DNA from: Mycolicibacterium tokaiense
Lineage (GTDB): Bacteria > Actinomycetota > Actinomycetes > Mycobacteriales > Mycobacteriaceae
Length of the DNA stretch: 64,000 nucleotides
Assembly: GCF_010725885.1 (NCBI RefSeq)
Contig: NZ_AP022600.1
Location: 5,022,001-5,086,000, forward strand
Direction: 5' to 3'
Positions 25,985-36,659 of the stretch are shown piece by piece; position 1 is the stretch's first letter; the number at the start of each line of letters is the position of its first letter. The position numbers and the translations under genes were made by a program. The notes below the pieces were generated by a model, which had not been told where the DNA came from, searched no databases, and saw nothing but the letters and a program-made list of their open reading frames with translations.

Positions 25985-27003
25985 TGCGCCAGCTCTGAAA
26001 AGCGTTGCGCGTGCTGCAATGTCGAGAGCACCGCCAACGTCGACTCCGCGCCCTGGTTGCGGTTGACCCGGTCGGCGTGCAGCCCGTCGTAACCTCCGCC
26101 TGTCGCGGGATCCCACATCGGCTCGCCAACATCGTTGACCCCCTGAAACCACGCCGCCGCGGCCTGCACGGCGGCCGGCCACCCGGGTGCCGGATCCACG
26201 CGGGCGGCCCGCGCGCACGCGTCGGCGATCGACGACACCTCGATTGCCTGTTGATCGAACGCCGGCCCGGTCTGCCCCGGGCCACGTCCGCCCACCGGGG
26301 TCGGAGACAGGCGGCCGTCGGGCATCTCGACGCCCAGCAACCACGCCAACAGCTCGAGCCCGCGCTGCCGGAGTCTGGAGGCCTCCAGCGCCACCCCGGC
26401 GGCGATCATCGCTTCGGCGAGAACGGCATTGGCGTAGGCGAGTCGTGGCTCCGGCCAGGGCCAGTCGGGGTCGTGACCGGGCTCCGGCAGCGTCGCCGCA
26501 TAGTTCGTGATCAGATCGCGGGCGCGGCGGTGCTCTGCATCAACAGCGAGCACCTCCGCCGCCCCCAGCACGGCAAAGGCTCTGGCTCTCGGCGAAGACC
26601 CCCGGACCTGAACGGCGCGGTCGAACTGGATCAGGGCCGAGGTGCGAACCCACTTGACGCTGCTGCGCGCGGCAGCGGTGCCCAGCGCCCAGACGCATCG
26701 ACCCCAGCAGTCGTCGGTGGACGGCTGATCGACCCAATCACCCCGGATGTCCATCCGGTTGCGACAGGGGCCTCCGAGCTGCTGGGCATCACCGAGGAAG
26801 CGCAGTGCGATACCCGCCATCCGGTTGACATCCGCTGTGGGATCGGGCTCTCGTGTGGTGACCACGAGGACTCGGGCCACGTCGTCGACACAGTAGCCGT
26901 GTTCGCGGCGGGGTTGGTCGCCACAAGCGTGTTCGAACGTCCCCCGGTCATCTGTCAAACGCAGCAGGTGGTCGAACTTCGGTGCGGGCGCGCCGACGGT
27001 CAT
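25981..27003 (-). CDS. (alpha/alpha)6-barrel glycan-associated protein
   Basis: The 340-residue protein has regularly spaced helices and conserved acidic/aromatic patches: EHGYCVDDVARVLV, STDDCWGRCVWALG, FDQQAIEVSSIADA and NRNQGAESTLAVL. These motifs belong to a family often annotated as glycosyltransferase but structurally like glycoside hydrolases with an (alpha/alpha)6 barrel. The paired aspartates and NQGAEST fit a sugar-binding active site. ATG 27003 overlaps the GT4 stop by 4 bp and the GH130 start overlaps its stop, so all three are coupled. A glycosidase or epimerase-like role is likely; I cannot name the substrate. Confidence 0.7.
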   Translation of the reverse strand: MTVGAPAPKFDHLLRLTDDRGTFEHACGDQPRREHGYCVDDVARVLVVTTREPDPTADVNRMAGIALRFLGDAQQLGGPCRNRMDIRGDWVDQPSTDDCWGRCVWALGTAAARSSVKWVRTSALIQFDRAVQVRGSSPRARAFAVLGAAEVLAVDAEHRRARDLITNYAATLPEPGHDPDWPWPEPRLAYANAVLAEAMIAAGVALEASRLRQRGLELLAWLLGVEMPDGRLSPTPVGGRGPGQTGPAFDQQAIEVSSIADACARAARVDPAPGWPAAVQAAAAWFQGVNDVGEPMWDPATGGGYDGLHADRVNRNQGAESTLAVLSTLQHAQRFSELAQ

Positions 27004-28175
27004 ACCACTGACCGCCGGTTGGCCAGAAGGTGTTGCGCCAGAACCAGATACCGGGTGGCTATCACCGGCCAGGCCAGTGTCGGCGCCAGCTGCCTGCCTG
27101 CGGCGGCCATGGAACCCGCCAACCGCGGATCGGTCAGCACCCTCCGCAGCGCCGAGACCATGGCCTCTGGGTCGTGGTGCGGCACCACAATGCCCGCTCC
27201 GCAGCTCAACAGTTCCAACGCTTGCGGAAATGCGGTCGCGATGACCGGCCTACCGTGAGCGAGGGCATCGACCAGTACACCGGAGCTCACCTGCTCGGTC
27301 GAGTCGTAGGGCAGCACCACGGCTGCCGAGGACTGGATCAGGGCGGTCAGAGCCGTGGCGCTGAGGTACCCGGGTTCGAACTCCACCGCGTCGGAGACCT
27401 GGAGACGGCGGGCCTGTTCGACCCGTTGCTCGCGATAGATCTCTCCGCTGTCTGCCAAGACCTTGGGATGTGTGCGACCGGCGACGACGTAACGTGGCCG
27501 ACCAGGCAGGGTACGCAGGGTCGGCATCGCATCGATGACGCGCTCGATGCCCTTTCCCGGACCGAGCAGTCCCCACGTCAACAGAGTCGGTCGTCCGGAT
27601 CGCTTCACCTGGGCTGAGGCCACGATATTGGCACCGTGCGGGATCGTGGAGACCTTCCGGCCGTCGATGTTGTATCCGCTGTCCAGCCGCACGCGAGCGG
27701 CATCGGAAATCACCACCACACGGCTGGCGGCGGCCGCCACAGCCTCCAGTACCCAACGCTGATGCTCGGTCGGACGCGTCAGCACCGTGTGCAGGATGAC
27801 TATCGATGGGACCGTGAGTCCGGCGATGACGTCGAGAACCTCCTCGCCGTCGTCTCCCCCGTAGATTCCGTACTCGTGCTGGATGACGGCGAGATCACCC
27901 TGGTTCAGCCGCCTGGCCGTCTCGGCCAGGGAGGCGGGCACACCCTTGACCATTTCACCGATGACGCGACTGTCGTTGCACGCCATCCCGTCCGCGATCC
28001 GCACGATCTTGACATCGACATCGTTGGCCCGTAACCCGTCAGCCAACGCCAGACTGAACGTAGCGAGCCCGCACAGCGTGGGCGGATGGGTGCTGAGTAT
28101 CCCGATGACAGGCAGGCGCGAAACAGGCTGCGCTACAGCAGGAAACAGCACAGAGGGACGGAGAGACAGATTCAT
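27000..28175 (-). CDS. Glycosyltransferase family 4
   Basis: The 391-residue GT-B enzyme has an N-terminal domain with GLATFSLALADGL and QHEYGIYGG, and a nucleotide-sugar domain with LLTWGLLGPGKGIERV, VLPYDSTEQVSSGVL and the glycine/acidic loop GRPVIATAFPQA. It probably transfers a sugar such as mannose from GDP-mannose in the cytoplasm; donor and acceptor are not determined. It is the first gene of the GT4, (alpha/alpha)6, GH130 operon; ATG 28175 lies 130 bp from the GAF-ANTAR stop. No recognisable sigma-factor consensus was found upstream. Confidence 0.87.
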   Translation of the reverse strand: MNLSLRPSVLFPAVAQPVSRLPVIGILSTHPPTLCGLATFSLALADGLRANDVDVKIVRIADGMACNDSRVIGEMVKGVPASLAETARRLNQGDLAVIQHEYGIYGGDDGEEVLDVIAGLTVPSIVILHTVLTRPTEHQRWVLEAVAAAASRVVVISDAARVRLDSGYNIDGRKVSTIPHGANIVASAQVKRSGRPTLLTWGLLGPGKGIERVIDAMPTLRTLPGRPRYVVAGRTHPKVLADSGEIYREQRVEQARRLQVSDAVEFEPGYLSATALTALIQSSAAVVLPYDSTEQVSSGVLVDALAHGRPVIATAFPQALELLSCGAGIVVPHHDPEAMVSALRRVLTDPRLAGSMAAAGRQLAPTLAWPVIATRYLVLAQHLLANRRSVV

Positions 28176-28305
28176 GGTGATCCCGACATACGGCTATCAC
28201 GGTCTGCTCGGCGTGAGCGGATGCTCTGCGATGTCAGCGGCGGACAGCTGATTCGTCCCGAACTGGCTGGGTTCCCAACCTCTTGAGACTACACCCGATT
28301 CGGGC

Positions 28306-29088
28306 TCACGGGTGCCGTCGGCTTCTGGCACGGCGCACCGCGTCCTCGACAATCTGCTGGGCCACCTCCGCAACTTTGCGGTGTTCTGCCTGACTGATCG
28401 CGCGCAACTGAGCAAACGAGTCCTCAGCGCTGCGTCCCGTCCGGCCGCGCAGGAGTCCGATGGCCTGATCGATGATGGGCCGGGTGGTCAACGCCACCTG
28501 GAGCTGCGCCGTCAACGTCTGCGCCTGGCTCAGGATGTGCGCGTTGTGCACCGCCACCGCAGCGGGTTTCGCGAACAGCTGCGCGAGTTCGGCTGCGTGA
28601 TCGTCGAATCCGTTCCTGCGATGGCTGTAGACGCCCATCACCCCGATCACTGTGCCGGCAACGCCGAGCGGCAGGGCCAGCACGCTGTTCACTCCGAGCC
28701 GGCCGGCCCGGGGCCCGAAGCGCGGCCACCGCTTCTCGCCTCCCAACGAACCCGACCGCACGGTCATCGCATTCGCCACGGCGGTGATACAGGGCCCCTC
28801 GTGTAGGTCGGCGAACTGCAGGCGAACGAGCTGGTCGATCACGGCACCGGTGCCGGCTGATTCGATCGCCGCGCCATCTGACCGGTCGGCACCCACGAGC
28901 GTGAGCCCAACGCCGTCGGCGCCGGGAACAGCCTGGGCGCCACTGACAGCCACTTCTGTCAACAACTGGCCCAGGTCCATGCTGTCGGCCACCAGCCCTG
29001 CGAGGTGATCGATTCCAGCCTGCAGGTCGGCCTCGTCGGCGGTCGCCTTCGTCGGAGTTCCGCCCGCTTCCCCTGCATCCAGGGTCAT
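28306..29088 (-). CDS. GAF and ANTAR domain-containing regulator
   Basis: The 260-residue protein has a GAF sensor domain (about 25-175: LADLVADSM-like helix, SVLALPLGV, VIGVMGVYSHRRNGF) and a C-terminal ANTAR domain (about 195-255: TRPIIDQAIGLLRGRTG, AEDSFAQLRAISQ). ANTAR domains bind tandem RNA hairpins to prevent termination. The GAF ligand is unknown. ATG 29088 is chosen; a longer reading reaching 29205 would cover the DUF4193 promoter region. Mycobacteria carry several such GAF-ANTAR proteins. Confidence 0.88.
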   Translation of the reverse strand: MTLDAGEAGGTPTKATADEADLQAGIDHLAGLVADSMDLGQLLTEVAVSGAQAVPGADGVGLTLVGADRSDGAAIESAGTGAVIDQLVRLQFADLHEGPCITAVANAMTVRSGSLGGEKRWPRFGPRAGRLGVNSVLALPLGVAGTVIGVMGVYSHRRNGFDDHAAELAQLFAKPAAVAVHNAHILSQAQTLTAQLQVALTTRPIIDQAIGLLRGRTGRSAEDSFAQLRAISQAEHRKVAEVAQQIVEDAVRRARSRRHP

Positions 29089-29197
29089 GATGTCCGCCGA
29101 TCCCGACGTATTCCGCCAGTGGGTCGGGTGCGGCGGGGCATGCTCACGTCGATCTCCACACCGTACTGCGCTTGCGGCGAACCGAGGTCCACGAGCC

Positions 29198-29224
29198 GGG
29201 AACATTGCAGCCGCCCCCCGCGTT
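29198..29224 (+). promoter_or_regulatory. Putative ECF sigma (SigH/SigE-type) promoter of the DUF4193 gene
   Basis: GGGAACA (29198-29204), a 16-bp spacer and CGTT (29221-29224) match the mycobacterial SigH/SigE-type promoter consensus GGAAC...CGTT at the correct spacing. Transcription would start near 29231, giving a leader of about 30 nt with the GGAGAGG site before ATG 29261. Confidence 0.6.
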
Positions 29225-29260
29225 GTGCAGGCGCCAACCCCAATCTTGGAGAGGATTTCG

Positions 29261-29554
29261 ATGGCTACCGACTACGACGCACCTCGCAAGTCCGATTCCG
29301 ACGACACCGAGGTCGAGTCGCTGGAAGCCCTGGCCGGCCGGCGCAACGACGCCGCGACCGCCGTGATCGACGTCGACGAGGACCTCGACGAATTCGATCT
29401 GCCCGGCGCCGATCTGTCGGACGAAGAACTCACCGTGCGCGTCATCCCCAAGCAGGCCGACGAGTTCACCTGCTCCAGCTGTTTCATGGTGCAGCACCGG
29501 CACCGGCTGGCCCGCCAGGTGGGCGACCGGTTGATCTGCGAGGACTGCGCCTGA
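29261..29554 (+). CDS. DUF4193 zinc-ribbon protein
   Basis: The 97-residue acidic protein carries two CxxC pairs, Cys71/Cys74 (CSSC) and Cys93/Cys96 (CEDC), forming a zinc ribbon at the C-terminus after an Asp/Glu-rich stretch (VDEDLDEFDLPGADLSDEE). This is the actinobacterial DUF4193 family, conserved in mycobacteria; the function is not established. ATG 29261 follows a GGAGAGG site. An upstream ECF-type promoter suggests stress-inducible expression, which would suit a redox-sensitive zinc site, by inference. A strong hairpin follows the stop. Confidence 0.85.
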   Translation: MATDYDAPRKSDSDDTEVESLEALAGRRNDAATAVIDVDEDLDEFDLPGADLSDEELTVRVIPKQADEFTCSSCFMVQHRHRLARQVGDRLICEDCA

Positions 29555-29561
29555 GCCACAT

Positions 29562-29601
29562 GTTGTGCGGTTCGTGACGCGTGCGTGGCGAACCGCACAA
29601 C
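29562..29601. terminator. Bidirectional hairpin terminator
   Basis: GTTGTGCGGTTCG (29562-29574) and CGAACCGCACAAC (29589-29601) form a perfect 13-bp stem with a 14-nt loop between the convergent stops of the DUF4193 and SDR genes. No U-tract is present. Confidence 0.75.
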
Positions 29602-29611
29602 CGTGTAGGGC

Positions 29612-31042
29612 CTACCAGGCGCTGCGCGAATAGTCCTTGATGAAGCATCCGTGCAGATCCTCCCCCGCCTCACCGCGGACGATGGGGTCATAGACCCGGG
29701 CGGCGCCGTCCACCAGGTCCAGCGGGGCGTGAAAGCCCTCTTCGGCCAACCGGAGCTTGGTGGGATGAGGCCGCTCGTCGGTGATCCATCCGGTGTCGAC
29801 CGCCGTCATCAGGATGCCGTCGGTGGCCAGCATCTCGCCGGAGCTGGTCCGGGTAAGCATGTTGAGCGCCGCTTTGGCCATGTTGGTGTGCGGATGCCCT
29901 GGCCCCTTGTAGGCACGGCCGAACTGGCCCTCCATCGCCGACACGTTCACCACGTACTTGCGGCGCGCCGGCGAGGCCGCCAGCGCCGGTCGCAGCCTGC
30001 TCACGAGGATGAACGGCGCCGTCTGGTTGCACAGCTGCACCTCGAGCAGCTCGAGAGCGTCCACCTCGTCCACCCGTTGGGTCCAGCTGTTCACCGCGGC
30101 GGTGTCCGGGAGCAGACCACCGGCATCGATCGCCGTGCCGGCGGCAATCCGCTCCGGTGAGGCGCTGCGCGCCTGCAGGGCGAGTTCGGCGAGCGCGTGG
30201 GGCTGCTGATGCTCGGCCAGACTGCCCGCCAGCGCAGCCGGATGGGCGTCGCTGACATGGTCGAAGGTGATGACCCCGGCCACCTTGGCAACGAGTTCCG
30301 GGGACGGCGTCCGCTCGCCCTCGACCAGCGCGGTGTACGAGCCCGGCGCGCGCCGCACCGTCTGCGCGGCGTTGTTGATCAGGATGTCGAGCGGGCCGCG
30401 CGCCGCCATGGTGTCGGCCAAGGCGATGACCTGGGCCGGGTCTCGCAGGTCGATACCGATGACCGACAACCGGTGCAGCCAGTCGGCGCTGTCGGGCATC
30501 GCGGCGAACCGGCGCACCGCGTCGTTGGGGAAGCGGGTGGTGATGGTGGTGTGGGCACCGTCGCGCAACAGCCGCAGCGCGATGTACATGCCGATTTTGG
30601 CGCGGCCACCGGTCAGCAGCGCAGTCCGTCCGGTCAGGTCGGTGCTTGCCTCGCGCTTGGCGCGGTTGCGCGCCGCGCACTCCGGGCACAGTTGGTGGTA
30701 GAACGCGTCGACCACGGTGTAATGCGCCTTGCAGATGTAGCAGGGACGCGACCGCCGGAGCGTACCCGCACTCGCACCGACGGCGGCGGAGACCAGGGGC
30801 AGGCCCTGGGTCTCGTCATCGATGCGTCCCGGGGCGCCGGTGGCCGTGGCGGCGACGACAGTGCGGTCGGCGAGAGCGATCTCGTCGCGCTTCGCATGCC
30901 TGCGGGCTTTGCGCACCGACTTCCAGATACCGGCGGTCGCGCGCCGCACCAGCACCGCGTCGGGGTGCTCGGGGGGCAGCGATTCGATGTCAGACAGCAC
31001 CTGGAGACAGGTGCGGAGTTTCTCCGGATCGACCGCGGTCAC
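29612..31042 (-). CDS. Atypical SDR with N-terminal extension and zinc ribbon
   Basis: The 476-residue protein has an N-terminal helical region of about 95 residues, a zinc ribbon (Cys101/Cys104 and Cys119/Cys122, CYIC and CPEC) and then a Rossmann SDR domain with TGGRAKIG (144-151) and NNAA (223-226). The catalytic serine is Ser368 (NVSAMEG), but at the usual YxxxK position the chain reads TNMAK (Thr386-Lys390), so the catalytic tyrosine is missing; Tyr378 in AYKGP lies eight residues earlier. GTG 31042 has TACCCT 6 nt upstream (leaderless). An altered reaction or a binding/scaffold role is possible. Confidence 0.8.
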   Translation of the reverse strand: MTAVDPEKLRTCLQVLSDIESLPPEHPDAVLVRRATAGIWKSVRKARRHAKRDEIALADRTVVAATATGAPGRIDDETQGLPLVSAAVGASAGTLRRSRPCYICKAHYTVVDAFYHQLCPECAARNRAKREASTDLTGRTALLTGGRAKIGMYIALRLLRDGAHTTITTRFPNDAVRRFAAMPDSADWLHRLSVIGIDLRDPAQVIALADTMAARGPLDILINNAAQTVRRAPGSYTALVEGERTPSPELVAKVAGVITFDHVSDAHPAALAGSLAEHQQPHALAELALQARSASPERIAAGTAIDAGGLLPDTAAVNSWTQRVDEVDALELLEVQLCNQTAPFILVSRLRPALAASPARRKYVVNVSAMEGQFGRAYKGPGHPHTNMAKAALNMLTRTSSGEMLATDGILMTAVDTGWITDERPHPTKLRLAEEGFHAPLDLVDGAARVYDPIVRGEAGEDLHGCFIKDYSRSAW

Positions 31043-31088
31043 GCTGGAAGGGTACGGAGCATCGGCACCGATGTTCCAATCCGGGCGA

Positions 31089-32381
31089 TCAGGCCGTGGT
31101 GGCGCGTGAGGAGCCGGCCAGCCGCGCGGCGGCCGTGGCGGCGACGAACGCACCCAGGGACGTCCAGCCCACCGCACCGGCCAGGCCGTTCTTGGCCAGC
31201 AGCAGCACGGCGACACCCGACACGCACACCAGCACGCCCGCCGCCACGGACCGGGCGCCGGTCGCCGTCGCGGGGGCGTCCCACCAGGGCAGCGGTCGGT
31301 GTTCCAATGGCGAGAGCACCCGGAACAGCACGGCCATCACCACCGCGAACACCGCTGCACGCAAGGCCAGCAGACCCCAGAAACCCGGCGCATGTACATC
31401 GAAGGCATCGAGGCCGAAAGCGTTCAGGGAGAATGTCGCGACGGCGATGGCCGGGATGTGCCACAGGTAGAGGGTCATCGCCCCGCCATTGCCGACTGCC
31501 ACGGCCCGCCACACCCGGGGCCGCGCCGCCCACCTGTTGATGCCGGCCGCGGCGGCGACGAACAGGAACGACATCCAGGTGCACTGCATCGCCAGCAGCA
31601 GTGTCGGCGGGGTGACGTTGGACGTGTGCTCCACACCGGTGACCACCAGCGCGACCTCGTAGGGCCCGAACACGGCGAGCAACACCTGCGCGGCGAAGGC
31701 GGCCGCGGCGACCGCCAGCGCGGGACATGCACCGACCAGCTGCCGCGCGTAGCCCACACCGATCACCACCGGGATCAGCCACACCGTCAGGAAGTTGGCC
31801 AGCCCGGCTTCCAGGGTTCCGACGGCGAAGCGGATGGCGTCGATCACTGCCACCGCCGCCAGCAGGCCGGCCAGGATCGCGGCCATGGTGCGCCATGACC
31901 GCATGTGCGTCAGCATGGGCACGAAGGCGAGAACCACCAGGTAGACGCCGAGGAACCACAACAGGGCCACCGCCTCACGACCCAGGGCGTCGGCGGAATC
32001 GGGACCCAGCACCAACCGCGCGACCAGCAGCGCGGCCACCCAGAACGCCAGGTACCAGAACACCGGCCGACACAGCCGCTGGGTCCGGGTGAGCAGCCAG
32101 GTGCCCCACGCCGTTCCGCGATGCCATCCGTAGGCGCCCGCTGCACCGCCGGCCAGGAAGAACAACGGCATCACCTGAACCACCCAGGTGATCGGCGCGA
32201 GGCCCGGTAGCGCGCCCAGCAGGTTGCCGATTCGCACACCGCGGTCGTCGAGGGTGGCCAACAACAGCGCGCAGTGCCCGAACATGACCACCAGCAGCGC
32301 AGCGATCCGGGCGACGTCGATGGCGCGATCGCGGGTGCGCACAGCTGGTTTCACGCTGGCGGAGACCTCGGTGCTCGTCAT
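31089..32381 (-). CDS. Acyltransferase 3 family membrane protein
   Basis: The 430-residue protein has about ten transmembrane helices and the acyltransferase-3 opening DVARIAALLVVMFGHCALLL with the active-site histidine. Members acylate sugars, lipids or peptidoglycan in the envelope using acyl-CoA or a membrane donor. ATG 32381 has a GGAG shortly upstream; an in-frame start at 32435 would run into the GGDEF-EAL gene. The gene lies 43 bp after the GGDEF-EAL stop, so the two may be cotranscribed. The substrate is unknown. Confidence 0.82.
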   Translation of the reverse strand: MTSTEVSASVKPAVRTRDRAIDVARIAALLVVMFGHCALLLATLDDRGVRIGNLLGALPGLAPITWVVQVMPLFFLAGGAAGAYGWHRGTAWGTWLLTRTQRLCRPVFWYLAFWVAALLVARLVLGPDSADALGREAVALLWFLGVYLVVLAFVPMLTHMRSWRTMAAILAGLLAAVAVIDAIRFAVGTLEAGLANFLTVWLIPVVIGVGYARQLVGACPALAVAAAAFAAQVLLAVFGPYEVALVVTGVEHTSNVTPPTLLLAMQCTWMSFLFVAAAAGINRWAARPRVWRAVAVGNGGAMTLYLWHIPAIAVATFSLNAFGLDAFDVHAPGFWGLLALRAAVFAVVMAVLFRVLSPLEHRPLPWWDAPATATGARSVAAGVLVCVSGVAVLLLAKNGLAGAVGWTSLGAFVAATAAARLAGSSRATTA

Positions 32382-32424
32382 GTCTCCAGCGTGCCGGTCA
32401 TCGGGGCCCGGCGATTGAGTAGGA

Positions 32425-34206
32425 CTACCTGACATCGGAGCCCACCGTCAGCCGCTGCGCCAGCAACTCGGTGACCTGGGGTCGGCCGAAGTAATACCCC
32501 TGGGCCATCGCGAAACCCGTCTGCCGCAACGCCAGCGCCTGCCGCTCGGTCTCCACCCCTTCCACCACCACGGGAAGGTCGAGCGCCCGCGCCAGCGCGG
32601 CGATCGCCTGTAACAGCGGCGGTGGGGGGCTGGCCGGGTCGAGTTCGGTCCCTGCGGTGAACGAGGCATCGAGTTTGAGCAGATCGATGGGCAGCTTCTG
32701 CAGCCGGCTCAATGTCGAATAACCGGTGCCGAAGTCGTCCATCGCCACCCGGATTCCCTGGTCGCGCAGCTCACGCAACGCCGCCACCGAGGCGGGGGTG
32801 TCGACGTCGACCACGCTCTCGGTGACCTCGAGCACCAGTTGCGACGGTGGCCAGCCGGTCTCCGCCAGCGTCTCGGCAACCGTTGCCGGATAACCGTTTT
32901 CGATCAGTTCCAGACCGGAGACGTTGACCGTGAGGGTGAGTGGCAGATCGGCGCGCTGCCGCTGCAGCCACTGCACGTCGCTGCAGGCCCGCCGCAGCAC
33001 GTACCGGTCCAGCGCCGAGATCAGGTTGCTGTTCTCCGCCACCGTGATCACCTCGGAGATCTGCAGGTCCGGCCGCGTGGGTGACTCCCAGCGCGCCAGC
33101 GCCTCGACGCCCACGATGAGGTTGTCCTCGGTGAGGCTGACGATCGGCTGGTACAGCACGCTCACCAACCCCGCTGCGATGGCGTCGGCCAGTTCGGCGG
33201 CCAGCGTCGGCGCGCCCGCCGACTCCAACACCGTGCGGTTGCGCCCGCCGCGCTTGGCGCGGCGCAAGGCGACGTCAGCCCGGCTCAACACCACCGACGC
33301 GGCTTCATCGGGCTGCCAGGCGGTGACGCCGGCCCCGCAGCCGGTGGCCGTGGCCATCCGGATGCGGTGACTCAGCGCGATGCCTTCGTGCTCGGTGCCG
33401 CTGGGCAGCAGGATGGCAAACTCGTCATCGCCGAGTCGGGCCAGTATGTGTTCGGGGTGCAGTACCCCGCGCCATCCGTCGACGGTGCTACGGATCAACT
33501 GGTCACCGGCCTGGTGACCGTACTTGTCCCCGATGGCATCTCGGCCCTCGAGAACCACGAGCACCACAGTGGGCCGGGGTCCGCCGGCCTGCGCCCGGTC
33601 GACGGCAGAGGCAAAGATCCGGTCGAAGCCGTGCCGGTTGGGCAGCCCGGTCAGCAGATCGCGCTCGGAGTTCGACATCAGCTGCCCCAGGCTGGCGATC
33701 ACCGCTCCCATGATCGCGGTGGTACACGTCGCGATCAGCGCTGCGCCGAACGGCACACCGGGCGTGCTGGCCAGGGCCAGCGCACCGGACAGCACCGCAA
33801 AGCCCAGGAAACCGATGGTCTGCGGCCACGAGAGGAAGAATGCGGCAAAGGCCACCACGGTGTAGAGGGTGGCGACCCCGACCGCCATCACCGCCGACTG
33901 GGCGAGAATGACCGTCGCCGTGATGAGCACGATGGCCAACCCCACCAGGATCTGGAATTGCCAGGGCCGAATCCGGGACCCGCGTGTCAGGGCGGCAACA
34001 CCCGCCGCCAGGGCGGTCGCGGCTATCGCGTACACGCCGCCGATGCCCTCGAACTCGGCTGGTGTGATGGTGGCCAGCGCCGTCATGAACAGCCCGCCGA
34101 ACACCAGACAGCACCCGGCGACCCGCGCTTCCAAGGCCGGGACGGCGATACCCGGCCAGCGCCGAGCACCTTTCACCTGGCGCCACAGCGCCTCCGCCCG
34201 CCCCAC
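32425..34206 (-). CDS. GGDEF-EAL domain membrane protein (c-di-GMP turnover)
   Basis: The 593-residue protein has six or more transmembrane helices in residues 20-190, then a GGDEF domain (LTGLPNRHGFD, LARLGDDEF near residue 257) and an EAL domain (GVEALARW near 365, TVNVSGLEL, MDDFGTGYSTL, LKLDASF, VVEGVETE, QGYYFGRP). The EAL metal-site residues appear intact. The diguanylate-cyclase signature reads GDDEF instead of GGDEF, so cyclase activity may be weak or the domain regulatory. GTG 34206 is used because TACGAT lies 6 nt upstream; a TTG at 34227 is the longer alternative. Overall it resembles mycobacterial bifunctional c-di-GMP enzymes. Confidence 0.87.
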   Translation of the reverse strand: MGRAEALWRQVKGARRWPGIAVPALEARVAGCCLVFGGLFMTALATITPAEFEGIGGVYAIAATALAAGVAALTRGSRIRPWQFQILVGLAIVLITATVILAQSAVMAVGVATLYTVVAFAAFFLSWPQTIGFLGFAVLSGALALASTPGVPFGAALIATCTTAIMGAVIASLGQLMSNSERDLLTGLPNRHGFDRIFASAVDRAQAGGPRPTVVLVVLEGRDAIGDKYGHQAGDQLIRSTVDGWRGVLHPEHILARLGDDEFAILLPSGTEHEGIALSHRIRMATATGCGAGVTAWQPDEAASVVLSRADVALRRAKRGGRNRTVLESAGAPTLAAELADAIAAGLVSVLYQPIVSLTEDNLIVGVEALARWESPTRPDLQISEVITVAENSNLISALDRYVLRRACSDVQWLQRQRADLPLTLTVNVSGLELIENGYPATVAETLAETGWPPSQLVLEVTESVVDVDTPASVAALRELRDQGIRVAMDDFGTGYSTLSRLQKLPIDLLKLDASFTAGTELDPASPPPPLLQAIAALARALDLPVVVEGVETERQALALRQTGFAMAQGYYFGRPQVTELLAQRLTVGSDVR

Positions 34207-34242
34207 GCAGAGATCGTAGCCTGGCAAACATACACAGCGGCG

Positions 34243-34272
34243 GCGCCACTCGAGGATTCCTCGAGGTGGCGC
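34243..34272 (-). terminator. Hairpin terminator of icd2
   Basis: GCGCCAC-TCGAGG and CCTCGAGGTGGCGC pair with one bulged base around an ATT loop, just after the icd2 stop codon on the minus strand and before the GGDEF-EAL start. No U-tract follows. Confidence 0.6.
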
Positions 34273-34288
34273 TGCCGGCGTGCGAGCG

Positions 34289-36526
<2,238 letters not shown>

Positions 36527-36659
36527 TTGTTGTTCTCCCAGCGTCAGTCTTGGTCAGATTTCGGCGATGCGTCCGCTTGTGGCGGCTGTTTACAACCTAT
36601 CGCAGCAGCTGTGGCAGCGAGGGGGCAGGAGGTCACCTGCGGCGACTACGATCTGCCGG

